From Planctomycetaceae bacterium (GTDB taxonomy: Bacteria; Planctomycetota; Phycisphaerae; SM23-33): 64,000 nt of DNA. Shown here piece after piece: positions 7,905 through 17,116 of this stretch (the stretch's first letter is position 1; every line of letters starts with the position of its first letter). Below the pieces are notes generated by a model. That model was given only the letters and a program-made list of their open reading frames with translations, did no database searches and had not been told where the DNA came from. A program made the position numbers and the translations under genes. The DNA lies in contig JBDKTA010000041.1 of the NCBI GenBank assembly GCA_039680605.1, positions 1 through 64,000 of the forward strand. Direction: 5' to 3'.

Positions 7905-9158
7905 CTACTTGTGCTGCTGGGTGATTTGATCGAGCAGAGTCCGCGCTTCGGTCGCGGCGCTGGAATCGGCATTTCGGTCGATGATGTCGCCGAGGATCTT
8001 GACCGCCGCCTCCGGGCGGTTGTTCCGGATCAGGGCCTTGGCCGCTTCAAGTTTCGATGTCCCGTCGTCCGAGGCCGCCTCGCCCTTGCCGGCGGCGGGG
8101 GCGAACGGCGAATCTTTGTCGACGAAGGCCTGTCCGTCGACCGTCGGCGGGCGCCACTCCATCACCGGTACGGCCGTGGCGACACGATCCATCTCCTTAC
8201 GGAGATTTTCGACAGCGGCCTTGGCGCTCTTGAGCGGGGCCTGCTGCTGGGCGATCTCTGCCTCGGCGGCTTTGGCTCGACGAACGGCGTCGTTCCGCGC
8301 GTTCTGGGCCTTAATATATGCCAGTTGCTGTTTCTGAATGGCGGCAACGGCGCCCTCGATAGTCTTCTTGTCGGCGTTGCGAGGGGTGTTGGTGCGGATC
8401 TTCTGGATAGCCTGCGAGGCGGCGGCCATCTGTTTCTCGGCGGCTTGCTGTTCCTTGGCCGCCTTGGCGCGCAGGGCCTCGACCGGATCGACGACGGGCT
8501 TCGCTTTGCGGCCCTTGCCCTGGAGGGGCTTGGGTTTGTCAAGGGCGTCCAGTTTCTTCTGTGCGGCGTCGATCTTCTCCTGGACCTGCATGGCGCGTTG
8601 GCTCCTCAGGGCCAGAGCCTTGTCGGCGGCGTCGGCGCCCTCGGCGAACCCGGTCCGGCTGCGCCACTGTGCCAGGTTGGACTGCAGGATGCCGGCGACA
8701 ACGGGAGAGATCTGCGCGCGCGTGGGGTCGGCATCTTTCCACTTGGCCAGCACGCCGGCGTTGAACATGATGCCGCTATTGTCGGGGGCGATGATAGCGG
8801 CCCTGATCGTCGCGACCGAGGCTTCCATCGGCGAGTTTCGCATCGCCAGGCAGTATCCCAGCAACCCCTGGGCGAGGGCGTGATCGCTCTGGAGTGCGGC
8901 GAGCTGCTCTGCGGCGGCGAAGGCTTTCTGCGGCTTTCCCAACGCGACGGCGCGGCGGAGGTAGGCGTCGAGAACTTTGGGATTATTGGGATGGCGCTTC
9001 TGCGCCTCGGCCAGTGCGTCGCCGGCCGCGGCGATATCCCTGGCGTCGTTAATGGCCCCGATGGCTGCTTTATCGTCAGGCGAGGCGGGCTCGGCGGCCC
9101 CAAGGGCGGCACAGAGAACGCACAGAAGCCCTGCAAGCACCGATGCGCCGCGCATCAT
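7905..9158 (-). CDS. exported TPR and coiled-coil protein
   Basis: This protein of about 417 residues begins with a signal peptide (MMRGASVLAGLLCVLC, then AALGAAEP), so it is exported. Residues about 30-160 form helical repeats of TPR type (for example NNPKVLDAYLRRAVALGKP), the middle (about 190-330) is a long Ala/Lys/Gln-rich coiled coil, and the C-terminus has another TPR-like pair. I chose the MM start at 9158; an upstream ATG at 9197 adds a positive stretch that does not fit a signal peptide. I do not recognise a named family. A scaffold role in the periplasm is inference only. Confidence 0.75.
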   Translation of the reverse strand: MMRGASVLAGLLCVLCAALGAAEPASPDDKAAIGAINDARDIAAAGDALAEAQKRHPNNPKVLDAYLRRAVALGKPQKAFAAAEQLAALQSDHALAQGLLGYCLAMRNSPMEASVATIRAAIIAPDNSGIMFNAGVLAKWKDADPTRAQISPVVAGILQSNLAQWRSRTGFAEGADAADKALALRSQRAMQVQEKIDAAQKKLDALDKPKPLQGKGRKAKPVVDPVEALRAKAAKEQQAAEKQMAAASQAIQKIRTNTPRNADKKTIEGAVAAIQKQQLAYIKAQNARNDAVRRAKAAEAEIAQQQAPLKSAKAAVENLRKEMDRVATAVPVMEWRPPTVDGQAFVDKDSPFAPAAGKGEAASDDGTSKLEAAKALIRNNRPEAAVKILGDIIDRNADSSAATEARTLLDQITQQHK

Positions 9159-9287
9159 CGATTTACTCCAAAAGGTTGGGCCGCCGCGGCGCCTCATGCC
9201 GTGAGAATGACGCCGCCGCGGGCTGATAGTAAGTGTAACGCAAAGCAGATCGCCGGTGCTAACGGCGGGATCAAAAAAAAGCGGCGT

Positions 9288-10469
9288 CTACGGGAGCACG
9301 GCGCTGCCGGCGGTGACGGCGCCGATGGCCTCGATGAGCCCGCTTACGTCCTGGGCGCTGTGGGCGGTCGAGAGGCTGATGCGCAGGCGGCTGGTCCCGC
9401 GCGGAACGGTGGGGGGGCGGATGGCCACGACAAAGAACCCTCGCTCCATGAGGCCTGCGCTGACCGTCAGCGCCCGCGCCGCCGAACCGATCATCACCGG
9501 GCAGATCTGGCTGGCGGACTGTCCGGTGTCAATGCCCATCGCCGCCAGGCCCGAGCGAAGCTGCCCCCCCAGCGCCAGCAGCGTCGTCCGCCGCTGCGGC
9601 TGCGACTCCACGATGTCCAGCGCCGCGATCGCCGCGGCACAGATCATCGCCGGAAGGGCGGTGGTGTAGATGTACGCGCGGCCGGTGTTGCGGATGGTGT
9701 CGATCAACTCGGCGCGCCCGGCGACGAACCCGCCCATGGCGCCCAGGGCCTTGCTGAGCGTTCCAACGGTGGCGTCCACGTGCTCCTCGACGCCCAGGGC
9801 CTCGGCAACGCCGCGCCCGCGCGGGCCGATCACGCCGGTGGCGTGGGCTTCGTCAACCAGAAGCTGCGCGTCGTAGCGGACCTTGAGCTCGACAAGCTGC
9901 GCCAGCGGGGCCAGGTCGCCGTCCATCGAGAAGAGCGAGTCGGTGGCGATGAGGCACCGCCCGTGCCCGCCGCGATGCTTCTTGAGAAGGCCTTCCAGGC
10001 GGTCGAGGTCCGCATGGAGATAGCATCGCATCGTTGCCCCGCTCGAGCGGGCCGCGTCGAGAATGCTGGCGTGGTTGAGCTTGTCGCACAGCACCAGGTC
10101 GCCCGGTCCGGCTAGCGCATGCACCGCGACGTGATTGGCCATCCATCCGGTGCTGGTCACCAGGGCGCCCGCGACGCCCTTGAATGCCGCCAGCCGCTCC
10201 TCAAGCTGCACGTGCAACGCCGTAGTCCCGCTGACCAGGCGGCTGGCGCCGGTCCCCACGCCCCATCGCTGCAGCGCCTCCTGGGCGGCCGCTCGAACCG
10301 CCGGGTCATTGGCCAGTCCGAGATAGTCGTTGCTGCACAGACACAGCAGCGTCCGCCCCGCCACGCTGATGCGGGGTCCTGCCGCGGAGTCGAGGATCAC
10401 CGCCCGGCGCAACAGATTGTTGGCCGCCAGATCCTCGAGCATCTTGCGCATATCCAGCCAGACGTCCAT
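9288..10469 (-). CDS. bioF: 8-amino-7-oxononanoate synthase (alpha-oxoamine synthase family)
   Basis: This 393-residue PLP enzyme joins an acyl thioester and an amino acid, with loss of CO2. LCLCSNDYLGLANDP near the start, GTGASRLVSGTTALHVQLE, DEAHATGVIGPRGRG and the PLP lysine in TLSKALGAMGG are the family blocks. The LVSGTT and GRG pattern fits BioF better than Kbl, and a separate Kbl lies at 49702-50877. No other biotin gene is next to it, so the BioF call rests on sequence alone. The start at 10469 is the last ATG before the intergenic repeats; MRKM at 10451 is an alternative. Confidence 0.82.
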   Translation of the reverse strand: MDVWLDMRKMLEDLAANNLLRRAVILDSAAGPRISVAGRTLLCLCSNDYLGLANDPAVRAAAQEALQRWGVGTGASRLVSGTTALHVQLEERLAAFKGVAGALVTSTGWMANHVAVHALAGPGDLVLCDKLNHASILDAARSSGATMRCYLHADLDRLEGLLKKHRGGHGRCLIATDSLFSMDGDLAPLAQLVELKVRYDAQLLVDEAHATGVIGPRGRGVAEALGVEEHVDATVGTLSKALGAMGGFVAGRAELIDTIRNTGRAYIYTTALPAMICAAAIAALDIVESQPQRRTTLLALGGQLRSGLAAMGIDTGQSASQICPVMIGSAARALTVSAGLMERGFFVVAIRPPTVPRGTSRLRISLSTAHSAQDVSGLIEAIGAVTAGSAVLP

Positions 10470-10542
10470 TACAGTATTGTACAACGGATGTGGACATTGT
10501 GGACCCTGCGGACCAAGTGGACGCCCACGCCGTCCACACTGT

Positions 10543-10590
10543 CGGGTGGCATGGCGACACGCGCAGCGGGTCGCCATGGTCGCACACCCG
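10543..10590. repeat. palindromic repeat family K (empty site for the 19-bp element)
   Basis: Reads GGGTGGCATGGCGACACGCG, then CAGCGGGTCGCCATGG. Copies or parts occur at 3193, 57732-57777, 60718 and 63412-63469. This copy lacks the 19-bp insert seen in the last one. TTCGAA-rich repeats follow up to the phosphatase gene. Confidence 0.8.
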
Positions 10591-10664
10591 AGCACGACGA
10601 GCCCGTGCTGCTTCGAACTTCGAACTTCGATCTCCGAACTAAATGCAGTATGATTCCGTGCCTT

Positions 10665-11315
10665 ATGAAATACGCCGCTGTTATCTTCGACCTCGATGGA
10701 ACGCTGCTGGACACGCTGGAAGACCTGGCCGATTCGATGAATACGGCCCTGGCCGCCCAGGGGTTGCCTACCCATCCGCTGGAGGCCTTCAAGGTCTTCG
10801 TCGGCGACGGGCTGGAAGTCTTCACCCGCCGCTCCCTGGGCCCGCGCGGGGGCGATGACGAACTGGTGCGCCGGACCATCGAGCTGCAGCGCGACCGCTA
10901 CAGCCGCTGCTGGGCCGATCGCACTCGCCCGTACCCCGGAATTTCCGACTTGCTCGACGCCCTGACCGCGCGCGGCATCCCCATAGCCGTGTTGAGCAAC
11001 AAGCCCCACCCCTTCACGCTCAAGTGCGTACACCAGTTGCTGGGGCAATGGAGTTTTGCAGCCGTCGAGGGCGCCCAGGACGGCGTGCCTCGCAAGCCCG
11101 ACCCCGCCGCCGCGATGGCTATCGCTGCCCGCCTCAACGTTCCCTGCAGCGACGTGCTCTATCTCGGCGACACCAATACCGACATGCAGACCGCTGTCGG
11201 CGCCGGTATGCATGCTGTGGGGGTCCTGTGGGGTTTCCGCCAGGCCGCCGAACTGACCGCCAATGGAGCGCGGACCCTGCTGGCCAACCCGATCGACCTG
11301 CTCAAGCTGCTGTAA
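10665..11315 (+). CDS. gph: HAD family phosphatase, phosphoglycolate phosphatase type
   Basis: This 216-residue HAD hydrolase carries all four motifs: DLDGTLLDT (residues 10-18) with the nucleophile Asp, VLSNKP (motif II), the lysine in RKPDP (motif III) and LGDTNTDM (motif IV). The helical cap after motif I (LEDLADSMNTAL) is typical of phosphoglycolate phosphatases, which clear 2-phosphoglycolate. Start at 10665 places the motif at the usual distance; ATG at 10650 would add five residues. It is divergent from bioF across repeat-filled DNA. Specificity within the Gph/PpaX group cannot be fixed by eye. Confidence 0.8.
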   Translation: MKYAAVIFDLDGTLLDTLEDLADSMNTALAAQGLPTHPLEAFKVFVGDGLEVFTRRSLGPRGGDDELVRRTIELQRDRYSRCWADRTRPYPGISDLLDALTARGIPIAVLSNKPHPFTLKCVHQLLGQWSFAAVEGAQDGVPRKPDPAAAMAIAARLNVPCSDVLYLGDTNTDMQTAVGAGMHAVGVLWGFRQAAELTANGARTLLANPIDLLKLL

Positions 11316-11329
11316 AGCATTTCGAAGAT

Positions 11330-11485
11330 CGGAGTGCGAAGTTCGAAGGGGTTGAAGATTAGCGGCGGAGCTTGCTCCGCGCGTTCGGGGAGAACAACCG
11401 CGTCGAGCAAGCTCGACCGCTAACGAGTACGGGCGTCCCTCTCGTGCCGCTTCGAAGTTCGACCTTCGAACTTCGAACTCCCAGC
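11330..11485. repeat. TTCGAA-rich repeats around palindromic element L1
   Basis: Both sides carry CTTCGAACTTCGAA-type units in opposite orientation. In between, 11359-11424 is a two-armed palindrome, TTAGCGGCGGAGCTTGCTCC to GCTCGACCGCTAA, called family L here. Family L recurs at 54753-54827, with half copies near 24484, 37307 and 63467. Confidence 0.75.
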
Positions 11486-11501
11486 GGTATCATTAGCTCT
11501 G

Positions 11502-12977
11502 ATGTCTGAAGCGACACCTCATTCCGGCCGGACGTGCCCCGAGTGCGGCGAGCCCTTGGCCGACGGGGCGCTGCTGTGCCTCAAGTGCGGTTTCGACGTC
11601 CAGGCCGGCGCGTCGCTGTGGCCGGTGGCCGGCGAAGGACCGTATGAACTGAGCGAGCCCGAGGCGCCGCCAACGCTGCCGGCAGCGGCATTTAGTGTCC
11701 CCCAGCAGCCGGTCGTCATGATGGCGATGGACCAGTTTGTCGACAAGTGCCTCTCGGCCTGGCGGTACGGCACGAGCAATTTCCGCGCCAGCTTCAAGCT
11801 CACGACCTGCTGGACGGTCTGGATCATCGTGACGGCCATCATGTTCGCCGTCTTGAACTCGCCGATGGGGATGATGATGTTCGGCGGCGACATCATGAAT
11901 GTGGTGTTCATGACGATCCCGGGCGTGGCCGCCCTGGTGCTGTCGGGCTTCTCGCTGCGGTTCTATCTCGACACGGTGATCGGGTCTCTGGAGGGACTCG
12001 ACGAAGCGCCCGACTGTCCATCGCTGCAAGTGCGCGAGTTCTTCCGCCTGGGCGTCTGGGGTCTGATCATCGCCTGCGTGTACGTGCTGCCGATCGTCAC
12101 GCTGCCGCTGCTGCCGCTGGGGCTGCTGGCGTTCACCGTTACCGACGACGCTCGCTGCTGCGACGTCTTCTGGGCATTGCGCGCCGCGCGCCGACATACG
12201 AAATGGCTGGGCATGCTCTGGATGATGCTGCTGATGTGGGGAGTCGGCGGCGGCGTGGTGGTCGTGGCCGGCGGGTGGATCGTCGCGGTTTGCGGCCTGG
12301 CGCTATACGCCGGGTGCCTGGGGATTCTGCTGGCGGCGCTGGTATTCGCGGCAGGGGCGTCGATTGTGATGGCCACCCAGGTAACGGTGTACTGCATGCA
12401 GTTTCGCTGCGTCGGCATGCTGGGCCGCTACTGCCCGGACGTGATCGAGTCGCTTCCGGCCGTCCACAAGCCGCTGCGGTCAACGGCCATCATCGCGGTC
12501 CTGGCCGGCCTGTCGCTGACGGGGTGGGCGGCGCTGTGCGGCGACGGGGTGTTGGACATGATGAGGATCTCATGGTTCGATTCCAGTTCCGACGCCGACG
12601 GTGGCGGCGGGGGCATGCCGATTGACATTGCCGGCGCGGAATTGCCGACCGTGATGGCCCAGAATAATCTGCGCGTGATCCACATGACGCTGCTGGGATA
12701 CGCCCGGGACCACGTGGGAAGGTTTCCGCCGGAACTGGCGGACCTGCGCGATCTGCCCGGGCACGCCCTGTTCAGCGTCAGCGACCCCAGCGTGCCGCTG
12801 GTATACATCGCCGGTCAGCGGCAGGGCTGCCCGCGGGGGAATGTCCTGGTGTACGACCCGGTGCCCATCGAGGGGCGCTGCGCCGTGCTGACCGTCGGGG
12901 GCGACCTGCTGATGCTGTCGTGGCCGGCAGAACTCAAGCCGCGCCTGGCGAGTCAGAAGAACGAACCGGCCCCCTGA
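11502..12977 (+). CDS. zinc-ribbon multi-pass membrane protein
   Basis: This 491-residue protein starts with a zinc ribbon (CPECG at residues 12-16 and CLKCG at 26-30). A proline-rich linker and several hydrophobic segments follow (about 105-125, 135-160, 185-210, 238-290 and 325-345), and a soluble C-terminal domain of about 150 residues ends the protein. The zinc ribbon plus membrane layout is common among planctomycete proteins of unknown role. The C-terminal part (residues about 385-470) resembles the prepilin-associated type that reads LRVIHMTLLGYARDHVGRFP and PRGNVLVYDP. The 3' end overlaps the convergent dxs gene by 44 nt. No function is assigned. Confidence 0.8.
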   Translation: MSEATPHSGRTCPECGEPLADGALLCLKCGFDVQAGASLWPVAGEGPYELSEPEAPPTLPAAAFSVPQQPVVMMAMDQFVDKCLSAWRYGTSNFRASFKLTTCWTVWIIVTAIMFAVLNSPMGMMMFGGDIMNVVFMTIPGVAALVLSGFSLRFYLDTVIGSLEGLDEAPDCPSLQVREFFRLGVWGLIIACVYVLPIVTLPLLPLGLLAFTVTDDARCCDVFWALRAARRHTKWLGMLWMMLLMWGVGGGVVVVAGGWIVAVCGLALYAGCLGILLAALVFAAGASIVMATQVTVYCMQFRCVGMLGRYCPDVIESLPAVHKPLRSTAIIAVLAGLSLTGWAALCGDGVLDMMRISWFDSSSDADGGGGGMPIDIAGAELPTVMAQNNLRVIHMTLLGYARDHVGRFPPELADLRDLPGHALFSVSDPSVPLVYIAGQRQGCPRGNVLVYDPVPIEGRCAVLTVGGDLLMLSWPAELKPRLASQKNEPAP

Positions 12978-14892
12978 CGAACCCGCTGGCCGTCGCGCCG
13001 GGGGCGGTCTTGCGGAGCATGTCGCGCAGCGTCGCGGCCAGGTGGGCGCCGTCCAGGCCGACGCGGGCCAGTTGCTCGCCGCGAGAGGCGTGCGAGACGA
13101 ACCGGTCGGGCAGGCCCGCCAGGCGCACGGTCGAGGCGTCGAGCCCTTTCTGCGCAGCCAGTTCCAGCACGGCTGAGCCCAATCCGCCGGCGACGGCGTG
13201 ATCTTCCACCACCAGCAGCGGGCGGCGGCTGGCGATCAGCTCGGTAAGGGTAGCCGCATCGAGTGGCTTGGCGAAGCGGGCGCTGTAGACAGCGGTTTCG
13301 ATCCCGTTCGAGGCCAGTTCGGCGGCGGCTTCGAGCGCCTGCTCCACCATCGCGCCATAGGCGAAGACGGCGGCGTCGCGGCCTTGGCGGACGCACCGGC
13401 TCTTGCCCAGTTCGAACGGCGGGCACGGGCCCTCCAGCGGTTGGGGGATCTCGTCTCGCGGATATCGGATGGCGGCCGGCCCATCCAGCGACAGGGCCAG
13501 CGTCATGGCGGCGCGAAGTTCCTCGGCGTCGCCGGGGGCCATCAGCACCATGCCCGGGATCGAGCGGAACATCGCGATGTCCATGAAGCCCTGGTGGACG
13601 GCGCCGTCCGAGCCGACCAGGCCCGCGCGGTCCATGCACAACACCGCGGGGAGTTTCTGCAGCGCCAACTCCTGGAAGACCTGGTCGACCGCGCGCTGCA
13701 TGAAGGTCGAGTAGATCGCCACGACGGGCCGCAGCCCCGCGCGCGACAGGCCCGCGGCCATCGCCACCGCGTGCGACTCGCTGATGCCCACGTCGACGAA
13801 GCGTTTGGGGTACGCCGAGCGGAACTCCACCAGCCCCGTGCCGTCGGGCATGGCGGCGGTGATGGCCATGATCCGTTCGTCATCGGCGGCCAGGTCCACC
13901 AGCACCTTCGAGAACGCCGCCGTCCACGACGCCTTGGCGGTCTGGGCGAAGACGGCTTTGCCTTGTTCGATGGTGTATGCCGGCGGGCTATGAAAGCGGC
14001 AAGGGTCTTCGACGGCGTACTGGCAGCCGCGCCCTTTCTGCGTGTGGACGTGCAGGATAACCGGCTGGTTGACGCTGGCCAGGCGGCCCATGATGTGGAC
14101 CAGGGCGTGGATATTGTGCCCATCGACGGGTCCGAAGTACGCGATGCCCAGCGACTCGAAGAAACTGCCCCCGTGCAGCGTGGTGCGCAGGCCGGCCTTG
14201 ATCTGGCGGATGGCTTCGGAGATCTCCTCGCCCAGGGGCAGGCGCTGGAGCATGGTCTCGGTGGACTGTTTGATGTCGCTGTAGGTGTGCGACATGCGGA
14301 CGCGGTCGAGCATGCCCGCCAGGGCGCCCTGCGAGGGGTCGATCGACATCGAGTTGTCGTTGAGCACGATCAGGAACTGCCGCTTGAGCAGCGCCGCGTT
14401 GTTGAGCCCCTCCAGCGACAGGCCGTTGACGATGCTGCCATCGCCGACCACCGCCACCACGCGCGTGTCGCGCCCGGCGACGTGGTCCGCCCACGCCATC
14501 CCCGCCGCGGTCGATATCGCCGTGCCGGCGTGGCCGGTGGCAAACAGATCATACGGGCTCTCGCTGGGAGCGGGAAATCCGCTGATCCCGCCGGCCTGGC
14601 GCAGCGTGCTGAACCGCTCGCCGCGACCGGTCAGCAGCTTGTGGGCATAGCACTGGTGGCCGACGTCCCAGAGCAGGCGGTCGTGGGAGAAGTCGAAGAC
14701 GTTGTGCAGCGCGACGGTGAGCTCCGTAATGCCCAGGTTGCTGGCCAGGTGCCCGCCGTTTTTCGAGACGACGGCGATGATCCGCTCGCGAAGCTCCTCG
14801 GCGACCTGCACGAGCTGGTCTTCATTGAGCCGGCGAAGCTGGTGCGGCGTCACGATCCTGTCGAGCAACCGTTGCTGTGGCATCAAGTTCAT
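12934..14892 (-). CDS. dxs: 1-deoxy-D-xylulose-5-phosphate synthase
   Basis: This enzyme of about 652 residues condenses pyruvate and glyceraldehyde 3-phosphate, the first step of the MEP isoprenoid route. LLWDVGHQCYAHKLLTGR, the thiamine diphosphate motif GDGSIVNGLSLEGLNN, and the transketolase-like middle and C-terminal domains (MAAGLSRAGLRPVVAIYSTF and VVEDHAVAGGLGSAV) are all in order and at full length. I use the ATG at 14892 (MNLMPQQRLLDRI); 14883 is equally possible. Further upstream the open frame reads repeat C1. ispA lies upstream on the same strand, so the two are likely co-transcribed. The last codons overlap the convergent zinc-ribbon gene. Confidence 0.95.
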   Translation of the reverse strand: MNLMPQQRLLDRIVTPHQLRRLNEDQLVQVAEELRERIIAVVSKNGGHLASNLGITELTVALHNVFDFSHDRLLWDVGHQCYAHKLLTGRGERFSTLRQAGGISGFPAPSESPYDLFATGHAGTAISTAAGMAWADHVAGRDTRVVAVVGDGSIVNGLSLEGLNNAALLKRQFLIVLNDNSMSIDPSQGALAGMLDRVRMSHTYSDIKQSTETMLQRLPLGEEISEAIRQIKAGLRTTLHGGSFFESLGIAYFGPVDGHNIHALVHIMGRLASVNQPVILHVHTQKGRGCQYAVEDPCRFHSPPAYTIEQGKAVFAQTAKASWTAAFSKVLVDLAADDERIMAITAAMPDGTGLVEFRSAYPKRFVDVGISESHAVAMAAGLSRAGLRPVVAIYSTFMQRAVDQVFQELALQKLPAVLCMDRAGLVGSDGAVHQGFMDIAMFRSIPGMVLMAPGDAEELRAAMTLALSLDGPAAIRYPRDEIPQPLEGPCPPFELGKSRCVRQGRDAAVFAYGAMVEQALEAAAELASNGIETAVYSARFAKPLDAATLTELIASRRPLLVVEDHAVAGGLGSAVLELAAQKGLDASTVRLAGLPDRFVSHASRGEQLARVGLDGAHLAATLRDMLRKTAPGATASGFVRGPVRSSDSPGAA

Positions 14893-14991
14893 CCTCAAAC
14901 ACAGGCGAGGCGCCCGTGCTGCTTTAATTCGTCGTCGCCGGTGCCGTGGCGCGCAGGGCCGCAGGCCCGGAGAGCCCCGATCCCTGAACGC

Positions 14992-15031
14992 CGTCGTGGC
15001 TGTCGGGCTAAAGCCCTCCCGCCACGGCACC
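14992..15031. repeat. palindromic repeat family C, copy 1
   Basis: Lies between dxs and ispA. It reads GTCGTGGCTGTCGGGCTAAA, then GCCCTCCCGCCACGGCACCC. A mirror GGTGCCGTGGCG block lies at about 14940. A near-identical copy forms part of the ABC permease gene at 45111-45150. Confidence 0.85.
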
Positions 15032-15044
15032 CATAACGCCCTCG

Positions 15045-15944
15045 CTAATTCGTCCGCCGCGTCAGCAGGTCCGCCAGGAGCGCCAGGTCGGCGCCGCGCG
15101 CCCCCAGCGGCGCCAGGGCCGCCGCGGCCTGGCGGGCCAGCGAGTCGGCCAGTTCAACCGCCCCCTCCATGCCCAGTTCCGTCACGGCAGTTCGCTTGGC
15201 CTGGCGGCTGTCTTTTCCGGGTGTCTTGCCCAGTTCGCCGGCGCTGCCGGTGACGTCCAGGATGTCGTCGACGACCTGGAACGCCAGGCCCAGCACCTGC
15301 CCGTAGGTGCGCAAGGCCTGCACTATTGTATCGGCTGCGCCGCCGCAGATGGCTCCAAGAACAGTCGACGCCGAAATCAGCGAAGCGGTCTTGCGCCGGT
15401 GGATGTCCTGCAGACCCTCGATGCCCTCCGCGGTGGGGCAGAGGTTCATGTCGGCCACCTGCCCGGCGATCAGAGCGGCGCCGCCGGCCGCTGCGGCCAA
15501 TTCGTCCACCAGGCGCCCCGCGCAAAGTCCGGCGCCGCCGAGCAGGCCGAACGCCCGCGTCAGCAGCGCGTCGCCGGTCAGAATCGCCATCGCCTCGCCG
15601 AACTTGACGTGGGCGGTCGCCCTCCCGCGCCGCAGCGCGTCGTCGTCCATCGCCGGAAGATCGTCATGCACCAGGCTGTAGCAGTGGATCAACTCCACCG
15701 CCACGGCGCAGCGACCGACCATCTCTTCCGGCGCCCGGCCGGCCGCGCACGAAGCTTCGGCCGCAAGGTAAACCAGCGACGGGCGCAGCCGCTTGCCGCC
15801 TTCGGTGCAGTAGCGCATCGCCGCCGCCAGGGCGGCGGGGGTCGACGGCTCGACCAGCCAGCGGGACAGGTCGACTTCGAACCGCCGCCCGCACGGTTTC
15901 AGCAGACCATCGAGGCTGCGCGTTGGTGTGTTCTCTTGGGTCAT
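15045..15944 (-). CDS. ispA: polyprenyl diphosphate synthase (farnesyl/geranylgeranyl type)
   Basis: This protein of about 299 residues extends allylic diphosphates with isopentenyl diphosphate. The first Asp-rich motif is HDDLPAMDDDALRRGRAT and the second is VVDDILDVTG, both with the Asp residues needed to bind magnesium. GGKRLRPSLVYLA near the N-terminus is the IPP-binding block. Chain-length control residues before the first motif (ELIHCYSLVHDD) fit the short-chain bacterial farnesyl or geranylgeranyl class. The ATG at 15944 (MTQENTPTRS) gives the normal length. It precedes dxs on the same strand, a common pairing, though xseB is not present here. Confidence 0.92.
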   Translation of the reverse strand: MTQENTPTRSLDGLLKPCGRRFEVDLSRWLVEPSTPAALAAAMRYCTEGGKRLRPSLVYLAAEASCAAGRAPEEMVGRCAVAVELIHCYSLVHDDLPAMDDDALRRGRATAHVKFGEAMAILTGDALLTRAFGLLGGAGLCAGRLVDELAAAAGGAALIAGQVADMNLCPTAEGIEGLQDIHRRKTASLISASTVLGAICGGAADTIVQALRTYGQVLGLAFQVVDDILDVTGSAGELGKTPGKDSRQAKRTAVTELGMEGAVELADSLARQAAAALAPLGARGADLALLADLLTRRTN

Positions 15945-16020
15945 GGGATAGCAACTTGCGATTATACCCCCGTGCGGCCTCAGCCGGTAGGGCGTGCAGC
16001 GCAATTCGAACAGACCGGCG

Positions 16021-16050
16021 TTGTCGCTTGGGCCGCAGCGGAGCTATAAT
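16021..16050 (+). promoter_or_regulatory. predicted sigma-70-type promoter of dapF
   Basis: A perfect TATAAT at 16045-16050 is preceded, with an 18-nt spacer, by TTGTCG at 16021-16026 (4 of 6 matches to TTGACA). The dapF start codon lies 28 nt downstream of the -10 box. Confidence 0.6.
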
Positions 16051-16077
16051 GCCCGGCGAACACGAAAGGTTCTTTTT

Positions 16078-16914
16078 ATGCGATTTACGAAGATGCATGG
16101 CATCGGCAACGATTACGTTTACGTCGACTGCTTCGACCAGCGCGTGGACGACCCGGCCGCCCTGGCCGTGCGGGTCAGCGACCGCCATTTCGGCATCGGC
16201 GGCGACGGGCTGATTCTCGTGCTGCCTTCAGATACCGCCGACGTGCGGATGCGCATGTTCAACGCCGACGGCAGCGAGTCGCAAATGTGCGGCAACGGCG
16301 TGCGCTGCGTCGCCAAGTACGCCTACGATCACGGCCGCACGCGAGCCAACCCCATGCGCGTGGCGACCAACGCGGGGATCAAGACCATCTCGCTGTCGCT
16401 GGACGCCGCCGGCAAGGTCGCGACCGCCACCGTCGACATGGGCGAGCCGATCCTGCGCGGGCGCGAGATCCCGGTGACCATCGACGCCGAGCCGGTCGTC
16501 GATGCGCCCATCACGGCTGCCGGCGCGACGTACAAGATGACCTGCGTGTCGATGGGCAACCCGCACGCGGTGATTTTCGTGGACGACGTGGCGGCCGTGG
16601 ATCTGGACCGCATCGGCCCGGCGATCGAGAACCACACGCTCTTCCCGCAGCGCGTGAACGTGCATTTCGTGCAGGTGCAGACGCCCAACGAAGTGACGAT
16701 GCGCACTTGGGAACGCGGCAGCGGCGTGACGCTGGCCTGCGGCACCGGCGCCTGCGCCGTGTGCGTGGCCGGAGTGCTGACCAGCCGCACCGGCCGCGAC
16801 ATCACCGCCCATTTGCCCGGCGGCGACCTGAAGCTCGATTGGCACATGGCCGACAGCCGCGTCTACATGACCGGCCCGGCGGTGGAAGTGTTTAGCGGTG
16901 AATGTACGCTGTGA
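16078..16914 (+). CDS. dapF: diaminopimelate epimerase
   Basis: This 278-residue enzyme converts LL- to meso-diaminopimelate for lysine and peptidoglycan. Both catalytic cysteines are present, in SQMCGNGVRC and in LACGTGACA, and the N-terminal FTKMHGIGNDYVYVD is typical. The ATG at 16078 is preceded by AAAGG and by a perfect TATAAT box, whereas the open frame above it runs through the promoter. The length is normal for the family. Presence of meso-DAP synthesis fits a Gram-negative type wall. It is divergent from ispA. Confidence 0.95.
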   Translation: MRFTKMHGIGNDYVYVDCFDQRVDDPAALAVRVSDRHFGIGGDGLILVLPSDTADVRMRMFNADGSESQMCGNGVRCVAKYAYDHGRTRANPMRVATNAGIKTISLSLDAAGKVATATVDMGEPILRGREIPVTIDAEPVVDAPITAAGATYKMTCVSMGNPHAVIFVDDVAAVDLDRIGPAIENHTLFPQRVNVHFVQVQTPNEVTMRTWERGSGVTLACGTGACAVCVAGVLTSRTGRDITAHLPGGDLKLDWHMADSRVYMTGPAVEVFSGECTL

Positions 16915-16930
16915 CGGTTCTGGGAAATTA

Positions 16931-17083
16931 GTCCACGAACCTGTCCGCCGGAGCCTTGGCGAAGGCGGATGTCACGAATGACACGAATGGACGGGGAGAA
17001 GAAATAGATTCTGTAGCTGTGTTAGCGGCGTTCGGTTGTTTCTTCTTCATTAGTGCCATTCGTGACATTCGTGGACGAACCCT
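16931..17083. repeat. inverted repeat N with 30-bp element D in the left arm
   Basis: The left arm reads GTCCACGAA, then a 30-bp insert (16940-16969), then TGTCACGAATGACACGAATG. The right arm at 17052-17083 is the mirror without the insert (CCATTCGTGACATTCGTGGA). Comparing the two arms shows the insert boundaries directly. Confidence 0.85.
16940..16969. mobile_element. 30-bp palindromic element D, copy 1
   Basis: Reads CCTGTCCGCC, then GGAGCCTTGGCGAAGGCGGA. It is a variant of the same 30-bp unit at 24426, 54666 and 63575. Pairing of the CCGCC and GGCGG ends with inner GCC/GGC makes a compact hairpin. Confidence 0.75.
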
Positions 17084-17116
17084 TCCCCGTTCCCATTCCC
17101 GGTCGTACAAACGATA

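Noticed and set aside
9288-10469. A second kbl gene
   Set aside because: LVSGTT and other blocks fit BioF better, and a true kbl next to tdh exists at 49702-50877.
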